A stretch of 25,154 nucleotides of DNA, taken from positions 1-25,154 of the forward strand of contig JBEAOO010000177.1 in assembly GCA_041164825.1 (NCBI GenBank), in the 5' to 3' direction. Positions within the stretch are counted from its first letter, which is position 1. Each line of letters starts with the position of its first letter. The notes under the pieces are model-generated. The model made no database searches, was not told the DNA's origin, and saw only the letters and a program-made list of their open reading frames with translations. Positions 15,249 to 22,370 of the stretch are shown piece after piece. A program made the translations under genes and the position numbers. This stretch comes from JBEAOO01 sp041164825 (GTDB lineage: Bacteria > Pseudomonadota > Gammaproteobacteria > Burkholderiales > Burkholderiaceae_C).

Positions 15249-16289
15249 TCAGAAAAACGCGTCGCGGTTGATGCCGTGGCGCACCATGCCGCGCTTGAGT
15301 TTGGCCAGCGCTTCTTGCTGAATCTGGCGGATGCGCTCGCGCGTGAGCCCCAATCGGTCGGCCAGCACCTCCAGCGTTTCGGGCTCACGGTCGTGCAGGC
15401 CGTAGCGGCCTGCCAGCACCTCTCGCTCGCGCTGGTTCAACTCGTCCAAGCTGGCCTCCAACAAGGCATCGAGCTCGTGGCTGAGGGTCACGCCCAGCGG
15501 GTCCACGGCATCGTCGTCGGCCACGCTGTCGAGCAGCGATTCAGACCCGGTTTCGCCCGTGCCGCGCTCCAGCGGGGCGTCCAACGACGCAGGGGTCTCG
15601 GCGTAGCGCAACACCGCCCGCACCTCGTCGGCGGGACGACCCAGCCGAGCGGCCAATTCGTCCATTGAGGCCACACAACGCGTGCCCGGTTCGTCGCGGG
15701 CCATGTCGGCCTCCAGCGAGCGACGTGCCTTGAGCACCTGGCTCAGTTCACGCACCACATGCACGGGCAGGCGCACCAGCCGGGACTGATGCATCAAGGC
15801 ATGCTCAATGTTTTGGCGGATCCACCACGAGGCGTAGGTGGAGAAGCGAAACCCGCGCTCGGGCTCGAATTTGCCGATGGCGTGCATCAGGCCGAGGTTG
15901 CCCTCTTCGATCAGGTCGGTCAGCGGCAGGCCGCGCCCCAGGTAATTTTTGGCCACGCTGACCACCAGGCGCAGATTGTGCCGAATCATGGCCTGTCGGG
16001 CGTCGAAATCGCCCGCGCGAGCCTGTGTTGCGGTCTCGAACTCCTGCTGCGGTGTGAGCAGCGGCGCGCGTCGGATCTCGCGCAAATAGGCTTGCAGAGA
16101 ATTGCCCGCTTCGCCCTCGCCAGCGGCAAACAATTCGGCGCTGCGCGGCTCAGCCGCGCGCGCCGCGGTCAGCCCATCTGCGTCCAGCGATGCCGGCGTG
16201 ATCTCTGCCCAGTCGCCGGGGGGGCCACCGGCGTCTCGCAATGCATCCACAGGCGCTGTGGGGGGCGTGAATTGCAGACTCATCGACAT
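15249..16289 (-). CDS. rpoS: RNA polymerase sigma factor RpoS
   Basis: RpoS is the stationary-phase and general-stress sigma factor. It has 346 residues. A variable N-terminus (1-60) is followed by region 1.2 (LQAYLREIRRAPLLTPQQEFE, 65-85) and region 2 (RHNLRLVVSVAKNYLGRGLPLTDLIEEGN; then GFRFSTYASWWIRQNIEHALM for -10 recognition, 146-166). Region 3 (LPVHVVRELSQVLKARRSLE) and region 4 with its HTH (TLEVLADRLGLTRERIRQIQQEALAKLK, 305-332) follow. Single-hit RpoS rather than RpoD is indicated by length, by the missing 1.1 region, and by nlpD directly upstream. The ATG at 16289 follows GAGGAG (16300-16295) by 5 nt; Met3 is an alternative. In E. coli the main rpoS promoter lies inside nlpD. Confidence 0.95.
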   Translation of the reverse strand: MSMSLQFTPPTAPVDALRDAGGPPGDWAEITPASLDADGLTAARAAEPRSAELFAAGEGEAGNSLQAYLREIRRAPLLTPQQEFETATQARAGDFDARQAMIRHNLRLVVSVAKNYLGRGLPLTDLIEEGNLGLMHAIGKFEPERGFRFSTYASWWIRQNIEHALMHQSRLVRLPVHVVRELSQVLKARRSLEADMARDEPGTRCVASMDELAARLGRPADEVRAVLRYAETPASLDAPLERGTGETGSESLLDSVADDDAVDPLGVTLSHELDALLEASLDELNQREREVLAGRYGLHDREPETLEVLADRLGLTRERIRQIQQEALAKLKRGMVRHGINRDAFF

Positions 16290-16314
16290 GGCCTCTCCTC
16301 GCGGTGGGCGGCCG

Positions 16315-17226
16315 TCAGCGCGGGGGTAACAACCTCGCTGGATCGACCGGTTTGCCTTGCTTGCGGATCTCGAAATGAAGCTGCACCCGATCGGAGTCGG
16401 TGGCGCCCATCTCGGCGATCTTCTGCCCCCTGCGCACGGCCTGGTCCTCTTTGACAAGAAGGGTCTGGTTGTGGGCGTAGGCCGTCAAGTAGCCACCATT
16501 GTGCTGGAGGATGATCAGATTGCCATACCCGCGCAGACCCGAACCCGCGTACACCACACGGCCCTCGGCCGAGGCCAAAACGGGGTCGCCCGCCTTGCCG
16601 CCGATCGACAAACCCTTGTTGCTGCGCGCGTCGTCAAAACCCGCCACCACCGTGCCGCCCGAGGGCCACGCCCAATTGATGTCGGAATCATTGTCTTTGG
16701 CCGCCGCCGTGGCGGCCGCACTGCTGGCGGCCGATGCACTGGCTGACGCCGCCGTGGACGGCACCACCGACGCTGGTGAGCCTGCAGCGGCGGCGGTGGG
16801 GGAGCGCGGCTCCAGCGGCCGGGTTTCAACCCGCGGCGGCACCACCGGGCGCACACCCGCCTGGGTCGGATCGACGCCGGGCTGCACCACGCGCAGCACC
16901 TGACCCACCTCGATCAGGTTTTGATTCTCAAGCGCGTTCCATTTGACGATGTCGCGCCAGTTTTGGCCCGACTCCAAGCCAATGCGGATCACCGTGTCGC
17001 CGGGTTTGACGGTGTAGTAACCCGGCTTGCCCGCGTTTTCCGCGCCGGGCAGCACCTTCGGTGCCTCGGTCGCCGCCGCCGCACTGGAGCGCGTGGCCGC
17101 AGGCGAGGTGGTGCGATCTTCCACCGGAGCGCGCTGCTTGGTGGCCGCGCAGCCCGTCAATACCAACACAGCCACGAGGCCGCCCACCTTCAGCGCCGAG
17201 CGCAGCCCACTTTGCCTGTCGATCAC
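16315..17226 (-). CDS. nlpD: Lipoprotein NlpD, LysM plus degenerate LytM amidase activator
   Basis: NlpD is an envelope lipoprotein that activates a cell-division amidase (AmiC type). It has 303 residues from the GTG at 17226-17224, set by GGGAG (17236-17232) five nt upstream; a longer TTG start would overlap pcm and is less likely. The signal peptide ends in the lipobox LTGC, so Cys26 is the lipidated residue. A LysM domain (about 70-115, YYTVKPGDTVIRIG) and an Ala/Ser/Pro linker (120-180) are followed by an M23/LytM domain (183-303). The zinc ligands are lost: the HxxxD site reads NKGLS and the HxH site reads QLH. It is therefore probably a regulator, not an enzyme. The gene lies 19 nt after pcm and 25 nt before rpoS. 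Confidence 0.94.
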   Translation of the reverse strand: MIDRQSGLRSALKVGGLVAVLVLTGCAATKQRAPVEDRTTSPAATRSSAAAATEAPKVLPGAENAGKPGYYTVKPGDTVIRIGLESGQNWRDIVKWNALENQNLIEVGQVLRVVQPGVDPTQAGVRPVVPPRVETRPLEPRSPTAAAAGSPASVVPSTAASASASAASSAAATAAAKDNDSDINWAWPSGGTVVAGFDDARSNKGLSIGGKAGDPVLASAEGRVVYAGSGLRGYGNLIILQHNGGYLTAYAHNQTLLVKEDQAVRRGQKIAEMGATDSDRVQLHFEIRKQGKPVDPARLLPPR

Positions 17227-17245
17227 CACATCTCCCAAAAATCCG

Positions 17246-18160
17246 CTATCGGACAAGCCCGGATTTTAGGGGCACGAAGTGAACCGCCTCATGGACGGTC
17301 TGCTGCAGCCCCCGTTCGGTGTGGTCCACGACCACCAAGGCCTGGCGGCCGTGCGCGTCCACCACCGGCGCCACCAAACGCCCTCCGGGGGCGAGTTGCG
17401 CCAGCCACGCATCGGGCAAGGCCTCGCCGCCAGCTGCGGCAATGATGCTGTCGAAAGGCGCACCCGCCGGATGGCCCAGCATGCCGTCACCGTGGATCAA
17501 ACGCAGGTGAGCGATGCGCAAGGGCGCCAGCAACTCGCGCGCCTTGTCGTGCAGGGGCCGAAGCCGCTCAATCGACACCACCTGCTTGGCCAACGCGGCG
17601 AGCACGGCGGCCTGGTAGCCGCACCCGGTGCCCACTTCGAGCACGCGGCCGAGGTGCCCTTGCGTTCGCGCTTGGGCGCCAGCCATCAGCAACTCGATCA
17701 TCCGCCCCACCACCGAGGGTTTGGAGATGGTCTGGCCGTGGCCAATCGGCAAGCTGGTGTCTTCGTAGGCCTGGATCACCAAAGCCGCATCGACAAACAG
17801 ATGGCGCGGCACGGTGGCGATCGCGTTCAACACCGCCTCATCACGCAGGCCACCCTGGTGCAGGCGCTGCGCGAGCCCGCGGCGCACATCGGCCGAATCC
17901 ATGCCCATGCCCGAGGGCGCCACGTGTTGCGCCGCGTGCGCTGCTGCCAACTGCATGTGGCCTTGCGGCCGCAGCACTGGACGCGCGGGCGCTTGGCGGG
18001 CAGACACCACGGCTCGCGCCGTGGGCACAGCGGGCACGGGCACGGAGGCAGCCGACGCACTGGGCGAGCCCGGGGCTTGCACCAGCGTCTTCAGCGCGGG
18101 CGTCATTTGGTTGAGGCGCAGCGGAAAGTTGGGCGCCTTGCGCCCGGGCGAGTCGCTCAT
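17246..18160 (-). CDS. pcm: Protein-L-isoaspartate O-methyltransferase with long N-terminal extension
   Basis: Pcm repairs isoaspartyl damage in aged proteins by SAM-dependent methylation. It has 304 residues against about 208 in E. coli. The first 85 residues are an Ala/Pro/Val-rich extension; the catalytic domain begins near Met87. Conserved segments are TVPRHLFVD (116-124), DTSLPIGHGQTISKP (134-148), the SAM motif VLEVGTGCGYQAAVLA (173-188) and VSIERL (195-200). The ATG overlaps the surE stop codon by ATGA, which fixes the start; a longer frame would enter surE. It is second in surE-pcm-nlpD-rpoS, the same grouping as in E. coli. Confidence 0.96.
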   Translation of the reverse strand: MSDSPGRKAPNFPLRLNQMTPALKTLVQAPGSPSASAASVPVPAVPTARAVVSARQAPARPVLRPQGHMQLAAAHAAQHVAPSGMGMDSADVRRGLAQRLHQGGLRDEAVLNAIATVPRHLFVDAALVIQAYEDTSLPIGHGQTISKPSVVGRMIELLMAGAQARTQGHLGRVLEVGTGCGYQAAVLAALAKQVVSIERLRPLHDKARELLAPLRIAHLRLIHGDGMLGHPAGAPFDSIIAAAGGEALPDAWLAQLAPGGRLVAPVVDAHGRQALVVVDHTERGLQQTVHEAVHFVPLKSGLVR

Positions 18161-18912
18161 GCGCGCGCCGCCCCCTGCAACCAGTCCTGCCAAGCGGGCA
18201 AACCAGCGTGGTCGGTCAGATCAACCTGCAACGGTGTCATCGACACCGCGCCATGGGCCGTGGCATGGAAGTCCGTGCCCTCGCCGGCTTCGCGGGCATC
18301 ACCCGGCGGGCCGATCCAGTAGAGCGTGTCGCCACGCGGGCTGAGCTGTTGAATGACCGGCTCACTGGCATGGCGCCGACCCAGCCGCGTGAGCAGGCGC
18401 GGCAAGCGGTCGGCGTCGGCACGGTTCGGGATGTTGACGTTCAACAGCCAGGGGCCCGGCCGCGGCTGGCGCAAGGCCTGCTCAATGACCGAGCGCGCCA
18501 CACGCGCAGCGGCGTCCAAGTTCGCCCAGCCCTTGTCCAACTGCGAAAAAGCAATCGATGGGATGCCGAACAGGTAGCCCTCCATGGCCGCGGCCACGGT
18601 GCCCGAATAGAGCGTGTCATCGCCCATGTTGGCGCCCTGGTTGATGCCCGACACCACCAGATCGGGGCGCTGCGGCAACAAACCGGTGAGCGCCACATGC
18701 ACACAATCGGACGGCGTGCCGTTGACGAACCGAAAGCCATTGCTCGCGGTATAGACCGACAGCGGCCGATGGAGCGTCAACGAATTCGAGGTGCCGCTGG
18801 CGTTTTGCTCCGGCGCCACAACATCCAACTCACCCAACCCCTCGCAAGCCTGCACCAAGGCGGCCAAGCCTGGGGCCAGATAACCATCGTCGTTCGCAAT
18901 CAAAATTCGCAT
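18157..18912 (-). CDS. surE: 5'/3'-nucleotidase SurE
   Basis: SurE is a divalent-metal nucleotidase and exopolyphosphatase linked to stationary-phase survival. It has 251 residues from MRILIANDDGYLAPG. Metal ligands by family position are Asp8, Asp9, Ser39 and Asn91. The segments APEQNASGTSNSLTL (33-47) and SGINQGANMGDDTLYSGTV (88-106) are diagnostic. The start is unambiguous because the family begins with this motif. It heads the operon surE-pcm-nlpD-rpoS; pcm overlaps its stop codon. TACAAT ends 6 nt before the ATG and no Shine-Dalgarno sequence is seen. Confidence 0.97.
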   Translation of the reverse strand: MRILIANDDGYLAPGLAALVQACEGLGELDVVAPEQNASGTSNSLTLHRPLSVYTASNGFRFVNGTPSDCVHVALTGLLPQRPDLVVSGINQGANMGDDTLYSGTVAAAMEGYLFGIPSIAFSQLDKGWANLDAAARVARSVIEQALRQPRPGPWLLNVNIPNRADADRLPRLLTRLGRRHASEPVIQQLSPRGDTLYWIGPPGDAREAGEGTDFHATAHGAVSMTPLQVDLTDHAGLPAWQDWLQGAARA

Positions 18913-18918
18913 GCCCAG

Positions 18919-18924
18919 ATTGTA
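18919..18924 (-). promoter_or_regulatory. -10-like box abutting the surE start
   Basis: On the minus strand TACAAT (five of six to consensus) ends 6 nt before the surE ATG, so a transcript from here would be leaderless. The -35 region is poor. It would serve the surE-pcm-nlpD-rpoS operon. Confidence 0.5.
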
Positions 18925-19030
18925 GGGACAGGCAGGAGCCCTCAGCGACGGGTGTACCCGTGTCGGCGGCGGTGTAACAGCGTGCAGAGAGGCTCGCGAC
19001 GCCCGCACGATGGCTGACAGGGCACGGTAG

Positions 19031-19046
19031 GATGCGAACTCGCATC
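19031..19046. promoter_or_regulatory. Inverted repeat, possible operator before the response regulator
   Basis: GATGCGA-AC-TCGCATC is a perfect 7-bp inverted repeat with a 2-nt centre, 39 bp upstream of the putative -10 of the response-regulator gene and 107 bp from the surE -10. Size and symmetry fit a dimeric HTH site, possibly for the regulator itself. Confidence 0.45.
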
Positions 19047-19081
19047 GGGTCGACCGTTCGTGCCTGTCGCTGACGGTGGCC

Positions 19082-19090
19082 TGCTACGAT
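19082..19090 (+). promoter_or_regulatory. Extended -10 promoter of the response regulator
   Basis: TGCTACGAT is an extended -10 (TGn before TACGAT). It would start transcription near 19097, about 23 nt before the ATG at 19120. No convincing -35 is present, consistent with an extended -10 or an activated promoter. Confidence 0.5.
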
Positions 19091-19119
19091 CTTTGGCAAC
19101 AGGTAAAGGGCGTGCGCAC

Positions 19120-19872
19120 ATGGCTGTGAGAGTGTTGATCGTTGAAGACAATCCGGTGGCGCGCAGCTTCTTGAAGCGGGTCGTGCTGGAGAGTTTCAGC
19201 GACGAAATGCAGATCGCCGAAGCCGGTGACCTCGACATGGCGCGCCGGCAGGTGGGCGGCATGGGCCAATTGGCCCCCGGGGCCGCCGCTGAACCGTTCA
19301 AACTCATTCTGGTTGACCTCGAATTGCCCGACGGCAATGGCATGGAATTGCTGTCTGAGTTGCGCGCCTACCCCGCCACCAAAATCGTCACCACCCTCTA
19401 TTCCGACGACGACCACCTGTTCCCCGCGCTGCAATGCGGCGCCGACGGCTACTTGTTGAAGGAAGACCGCTTTGAGGTGCTGGTCGAGGAGTTGCAAAAG
19501 ATCGTTCGAGGCCAGCCGCCGCTGTCGCCAGCGATTGCACGTCGATTGCTGACCCACTTCCGCAGCAGCGGCAGCGGCACGGGCGATGGCCATGCCGCCA
19601 GCGCGCCGGGTGCCAGCCAACCGTCCGGCTTCATGAGCAGCCGCCCGATGCCGCTGGGGCGCGGCGCCCCGCTCGACCATGAACGTCTGACCCCACGCGA
19701 GAGCGAGGTGCTCACCTACCTGAGCAAGGGGTTCACCATCAAGGAAATCGCCAACCTGATGGGCATCAAGTGGTTCACCGTCAACGACCACATCAAATCG
19801 ATCTACAAAAAACTCAACGTCTCCAGCCGCGCCGAAGCGGCCGTGCTGGCCAGCAAGCAGGGCCTGGTCTGA
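19120..19872 (+). CDS. NarL/LuxR-family response regulator
   Basis: The 250-residue DNA-binding response regulator pairs with the kinase that follows. The receiver domain (1-130) has acidic residues E9 and D10, phospho-acceptor Asp66 in ILVDLELPDGNG, and conserved Lys114 in YLLKED. It carries an insert of about 15 residues (44-60) before the acceptor strand. A Gly/Ser-rich linker (148-185) leads to a LuxR HTH (188-250: LTPRESEVLTYLSKGFTIKEIA, then VNDHIKSIYKKLNV). The ATG at 19120 is chosen because MAVRVLIVEDNP is the normal receiver start; the Shine-Dalgarno sequence is weak (AAAGGG about 10 nt away). The target genes are unknown. It is divergent from surE with a 207-bp gap. Confidence 0.93.
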   Translation: MAVRVLIVEDNPVARSFLKRVVLESFSDEMQIAEAGDLDMARRQVGGMGQLAPGAAAEPFKLILVDLELPDGNGMELLSELRAYPATKIVTTLYSDDDHLFPALQCGADGYLLKEDRFEVLVEELQKIVRGQPPLSPAIARRLLTHFRSSGSGTGDGHAASAPGASQPSGFMSSRPMPLGRGAPLDHERLTPRESEVLTYLSKGFTIKEIANLMGIKWFTVNDHIKSIYKKLNVSSRAEAAVLASKQGLV

Positions 19873-19907
19873 GAGGCTGAAGGGCCCGGGGCCACCGCCA
19901 CGTCACC

Positions 19908-22112
19908 ATGGCCGATGACCCCCTCCACACTGAAAGCGCGGCGCCGCGACACGCCAGGCCTCGGTCTCGTGGTCCGTTGCTCGCCGGCCTGCTGCTCACC
20001 GCGGGCTTGATTGCCGGGCTGTGGTGGCAAGTGGCCGACACGCTCGCCCAGCAGGCCGTGTTGAGCGGCGTGTGGGCGCTGCAAGGCAAGCACCAAGTGG
20101 TGCTTCAAGAAAGCACCGATCCCGCTTTGGCGCCGCTGCTGCACCAGCCACTCGACCGACACGGGTTTGGCGGCGTCGATGCGCCCGTGATCGCCAGCTT
20201 GCGCTGGACCCCAGAATCGTCAGTCGCTGCCGGACAGATTGACGCCCACCAGCGCCTGGCCCAGGTCTTGAACGAGCCCCGCGTGACACTGCGCAGCGAT
20301 GCGGGCGTCACTGTGAACGCCGCCCCCCACCCGCGTGGCTGGGCTCACCTGGGCCACCTGTTTTGGATGCTGTGCGCCATCGCGGCCACAGCGACGCTGA
20401 TAGGCGTGGGCATCATGCTGCTGCGCCCCGACACGCGCAACGCACTGTTTGTGGCCATGGTGAGCTGCCAATCCATCAACTTGTTGGGCGCCGCCATCGA
20501 ATCGGCCTTGCCGCTGGGCGTGCCCAATCCTTGGGCCGCGATCGATGCCCCGCTGCGCCTGCTCGCCGACCTCCTGACCGCCGCCACCATCGTGCACGTG
20601 GCCTGCTTGCACCCGCGGCGGCTGCCCGACGCCAACCGCCGTGCCAAGCAGGTCTGGTTGGCCACCTTGCCCGTGGCCGCCTTGCTCCTGCTGCTGGGCG
20701 CGCGCGGCGTGGGGTGGTGGATCGGGCAGGCGGGCACGGTCGTGCTGTCGCTGGTGGCGCTCGCGCTGCTGACCTGGCCCTACCGCGACAAGCCCCACCC
20801 CTTTGCCTCCGCGCTGCACCAGGTCGGCAGCGTGATTCTGGTCGGCTGGGTGGCCCTCAGCCTGTTGGCTGCTTGGCCCGCCACCAGCATCAACCACGAC
20901 CTCGCGGTCAGCATCAGCTCCCGCCTGTGGTACCTGCTGATGATCGGCATGCTCTTGCTCGCGCCCGCCATCTCACGCTCGCAAGTGATGCTGCGCGAAC
21001 TCGGCTTGATCGCCATCCTCTGCACCTTGGTGACCGCGTGCACACTGCTTTTTGTGACCCTGCTCGGCCTGTCGCAACACCTGTCGCTGGGCCTGTCGCT
21101 GCTGCTGTCGTTGACGCTGTATGCGGGAGTGCGCCAATGGATTCAAAACCGCATTTTGCGGCGCAACGCCCTGACCACCGAGCGCATGTTCGAACAGCTC
21201 TACCGCATTGCCCGCGAGATTGAACAACAGCCCGAGGCCCTGCCCGAACGCGTGCGGCAATTACTCAGCGAGTTGTTCGATGTGCGAGAGTCCTTCTGGC
21301 AGCAGGACAACAACCCCATGGCCCGCGCCCTGCCCGGCGGCTCCACGTTGATCGTCCCCCTGGCCGACGACAACGCTGGCGATGGCAACCGCAACAACAA
21401 CAATGGCAACGCTGTCGTGCTGCGTTATGCACAGCGCGGGCAACGCCTGTTCAGTGAAGAAGACGCCCTGCTCGCCAGCCGCATCGTCGACCAGTTGCGG
21501 CGCGCTGTGGGCTTTGACCGTGCCGTCGAACGCGGCCGCTTTGAGGAGCGCACCCGCATGGCGCAAGACCTGCACGACGACATCGGCGCCCGGCTGCTGA
21601 CCATGATCTACAAAGCCAGCACCCCCGAGATCGCCGACTACGCCCGACACACGCTGCAAGATCTCAAAACACTCACCCGCGGCCTGAGCGCCAAAGACCA
21701 TTTGCTGTCACACGCATGCGCCGAATGGAAAGCCGACCTCACCCAGCGCTTGCAGGCCGCACACATCGAACTCGCTTGCGACTTCACCCTCAGCGGCGAC
21801 GTGATGCTCAACGTCGTGCAATGGTCCGCCCTCACCCGCATCCTGCGTGAACTGGTCACCAACGTGATGACCCACGCCCAAGCCAACCGGGTCTCACTCC
21901 ATCTCAGCCTCAGCCAGGACCAGCGCCTGCAATTGCGCGTCTCCGACAACGGGAAAGCGGGTGGTGACCCCAGCCAGTGGTCGCACGGCCTGGGCCTGGG
22001 CGGCGTTCGCAAGCGCGTGCGCCAACTCAACGGCACCGTGCAATGGACTCGCCTGCCCGAGGGCGGCATCTGCTGCGAAGTCAGCATGCCTGGCTTCGGC
22101 ACACCACACTAA
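19908..22112 (+). CDS. Polytopic membrane sensor histidine kinase, HisKA_3 type
   Basis: The 734-residue protein begins with a TM at about 23-42, then an extracytoplasmic segment of about 100 residues (43-147). Roughly eight or nine more membrane helices follow to about residue 408. The cytoplasmic part has a GAF-like region (425-535) with an Asn-rich insert (GDGNRNNNNGN, 491-501). Next comes an H-box MAQDLHDDIGARLL with likely phospho-acceptor His556. The HATPase_c domain has an N-box around Glu648-Asn652, SDNG (679-682) and GLGLGGVRKRV. This is the usual kinase type for NarL regulators, and one is encoded 35 nt upstream. The membrane sensor resembles 7TM sensor kinases, but the ligand cannot be told. 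No Shine-Dalgarno sequence is evident. Confidence 0.9.
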   Translation: MADDPLHTESAAPRHARPRSRGPLLAGLLLTAGLIAGLWWQVADTLAQQAVLSGVWALQGKHQVVLQESTDPALAPLLHQPLDRHGFGGVDAPVIASLRWTPESSVAAGQIDAHQRLAQVLNEPRVTLRSDAGVTVNAAPHPRGWAHLGHLFWMLCAIAATATLIGVGIMLLRPDTRNALFVAMVSCQSINLLGAAIESALPLGVPNPWAAIDAPLRLLADLLTAATIVHVACLHPRRLPDANRRAKQVWLATLPVAALLLLLGARGVGWWIGQAGTVVLSLVALALLTWPYRDKPHPFASALHQVGSVILVGWVALSLLAAWPATSINHDLAVSISSRLWYLLMIGMLLLAPAISRSQVMLRELGLIAILCTLVTACTLLFVTLLGLSQHLSLGLSLLLSLTLYAGVRQWIQNRILRRNALTTERMFEQLYRIAREIEQQPEALPERVRQLLSELFDVRESFWQQDNNPMARALPGGSTLIVPLADDNAGDGNRNNNNGNAVVLRYAQRGQRLFSEEDALLASRIVDQLRRAVGFDRAVERGRFEERTRMAQDLHDDIGARLLTMIYKASTPEIADYARHTLQDLKTLTRGLSAKDHLLSHACAEWKADLTQRLQAAHIELACDFTLSGDVMLNVVQWSALTRILRELVTNVMTHAQANRVSLHLSLSQDQRLQLRVSDNGKAGGDPSQWSHGLGLGGVRKRVRQLNGTVQWTRLPEGGICCEVSMPGFGTPH

Positions 22113-22172
22113 AATCTGGCGCTTTCAACCTTGGCGAAGGTTGCATGTCGCCGGCGCAGCAACATCCAGGCG

Positions 22173-22203
22173 AAAAAAAAGGCCATGCAGCGCATGACCT
22201 TTT
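22173..22203 (-). terminator. Intrinsic terminator after tRNA-His, probably bidirectional
   Basis: On the minus strand a 12-bp stem (AAAAGGTCATGC with GCATGGCCTTTT, one U-G pair, 3-nt loop) runs into eight T residues. Read on the plus strand it has one C-A mismatch and TTTT, and may also end kinase transcripts. A further 7-bp hairpin without T-run (22126-22143) lies closer to the kinase stop codon. Confidence 0.85.
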
Positions 22204-22234
22204 GATCAATCAACACCTGAATGCTGAGAATTTT

Positions 22235-22311
22235 TGGGGTGGCTGATGGGGCTCGAACCCACGACAACAGGAATCACAATCCTGGACTCTACCAACTGAG
22301 CTACAGCCACC
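22235..22311 (-). tRNA. tRNA-His (GTG anticodon)
   Basis: The 77-nt cloverleaf starts GGTGGCTGTAGCTC and includes the encoded extra 5' G typical of tRNA-His. The anticodon loop is TTGTGAT in a CAGGA/TCCTG stem. The T-arm GTGGGTTCGAGCCCCAT is followed by acceptor CAGCCACC and an encoded CCA (22237-22235). Anticodon GTG reads histidine codons. It lies downstream of ppiD with its own -10 box. Confidence 0.97.
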
Positions 22312-22324
22312 GCTGAAGCCTCAC

Positions 22325-22346
22325 AGTATAGCGTGATTTTTCACGC
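22325..22346 (-). promoter_or_regulatory. tRNA-His -10 box preceded by a perfect hairpin
   Basis: On the minus strand TATACT (22330-22325) lies 13 bp before the tRNA 5' end. Abutting it upstream is GCGTGA-AAAA-TCACGC (22346-22331), a 6-bp palindrome within the -35/-10 spacer. The palindrome could be an operator or a processing stem for ppiD mRNA; no T-run follows it. Confidence 0.5.
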
Positions 22347-22370
22347 CGGACTGGGAGGCGCCAAAAAAAC

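Noticed and set aside
16315..17226. NlpD as an active M23 peptidase
   Set aside because: The zinc-binding His and Asp positions are replaced (NKGLS, QLH), as in known amidase activators.
17227..17256. TTG start for nlpD ten codons earlier
   Set aside because: It would overlap pcm and has no ribosome-binding site, while the GTG at 17226 has GGGAG and gives a normal-length lipoprotein signal.
22144..22246. A 33-codon frame after the kinase gene
   Set aside because: It spans a terminator and ends inside tRNA-His, and has no recognisable content.
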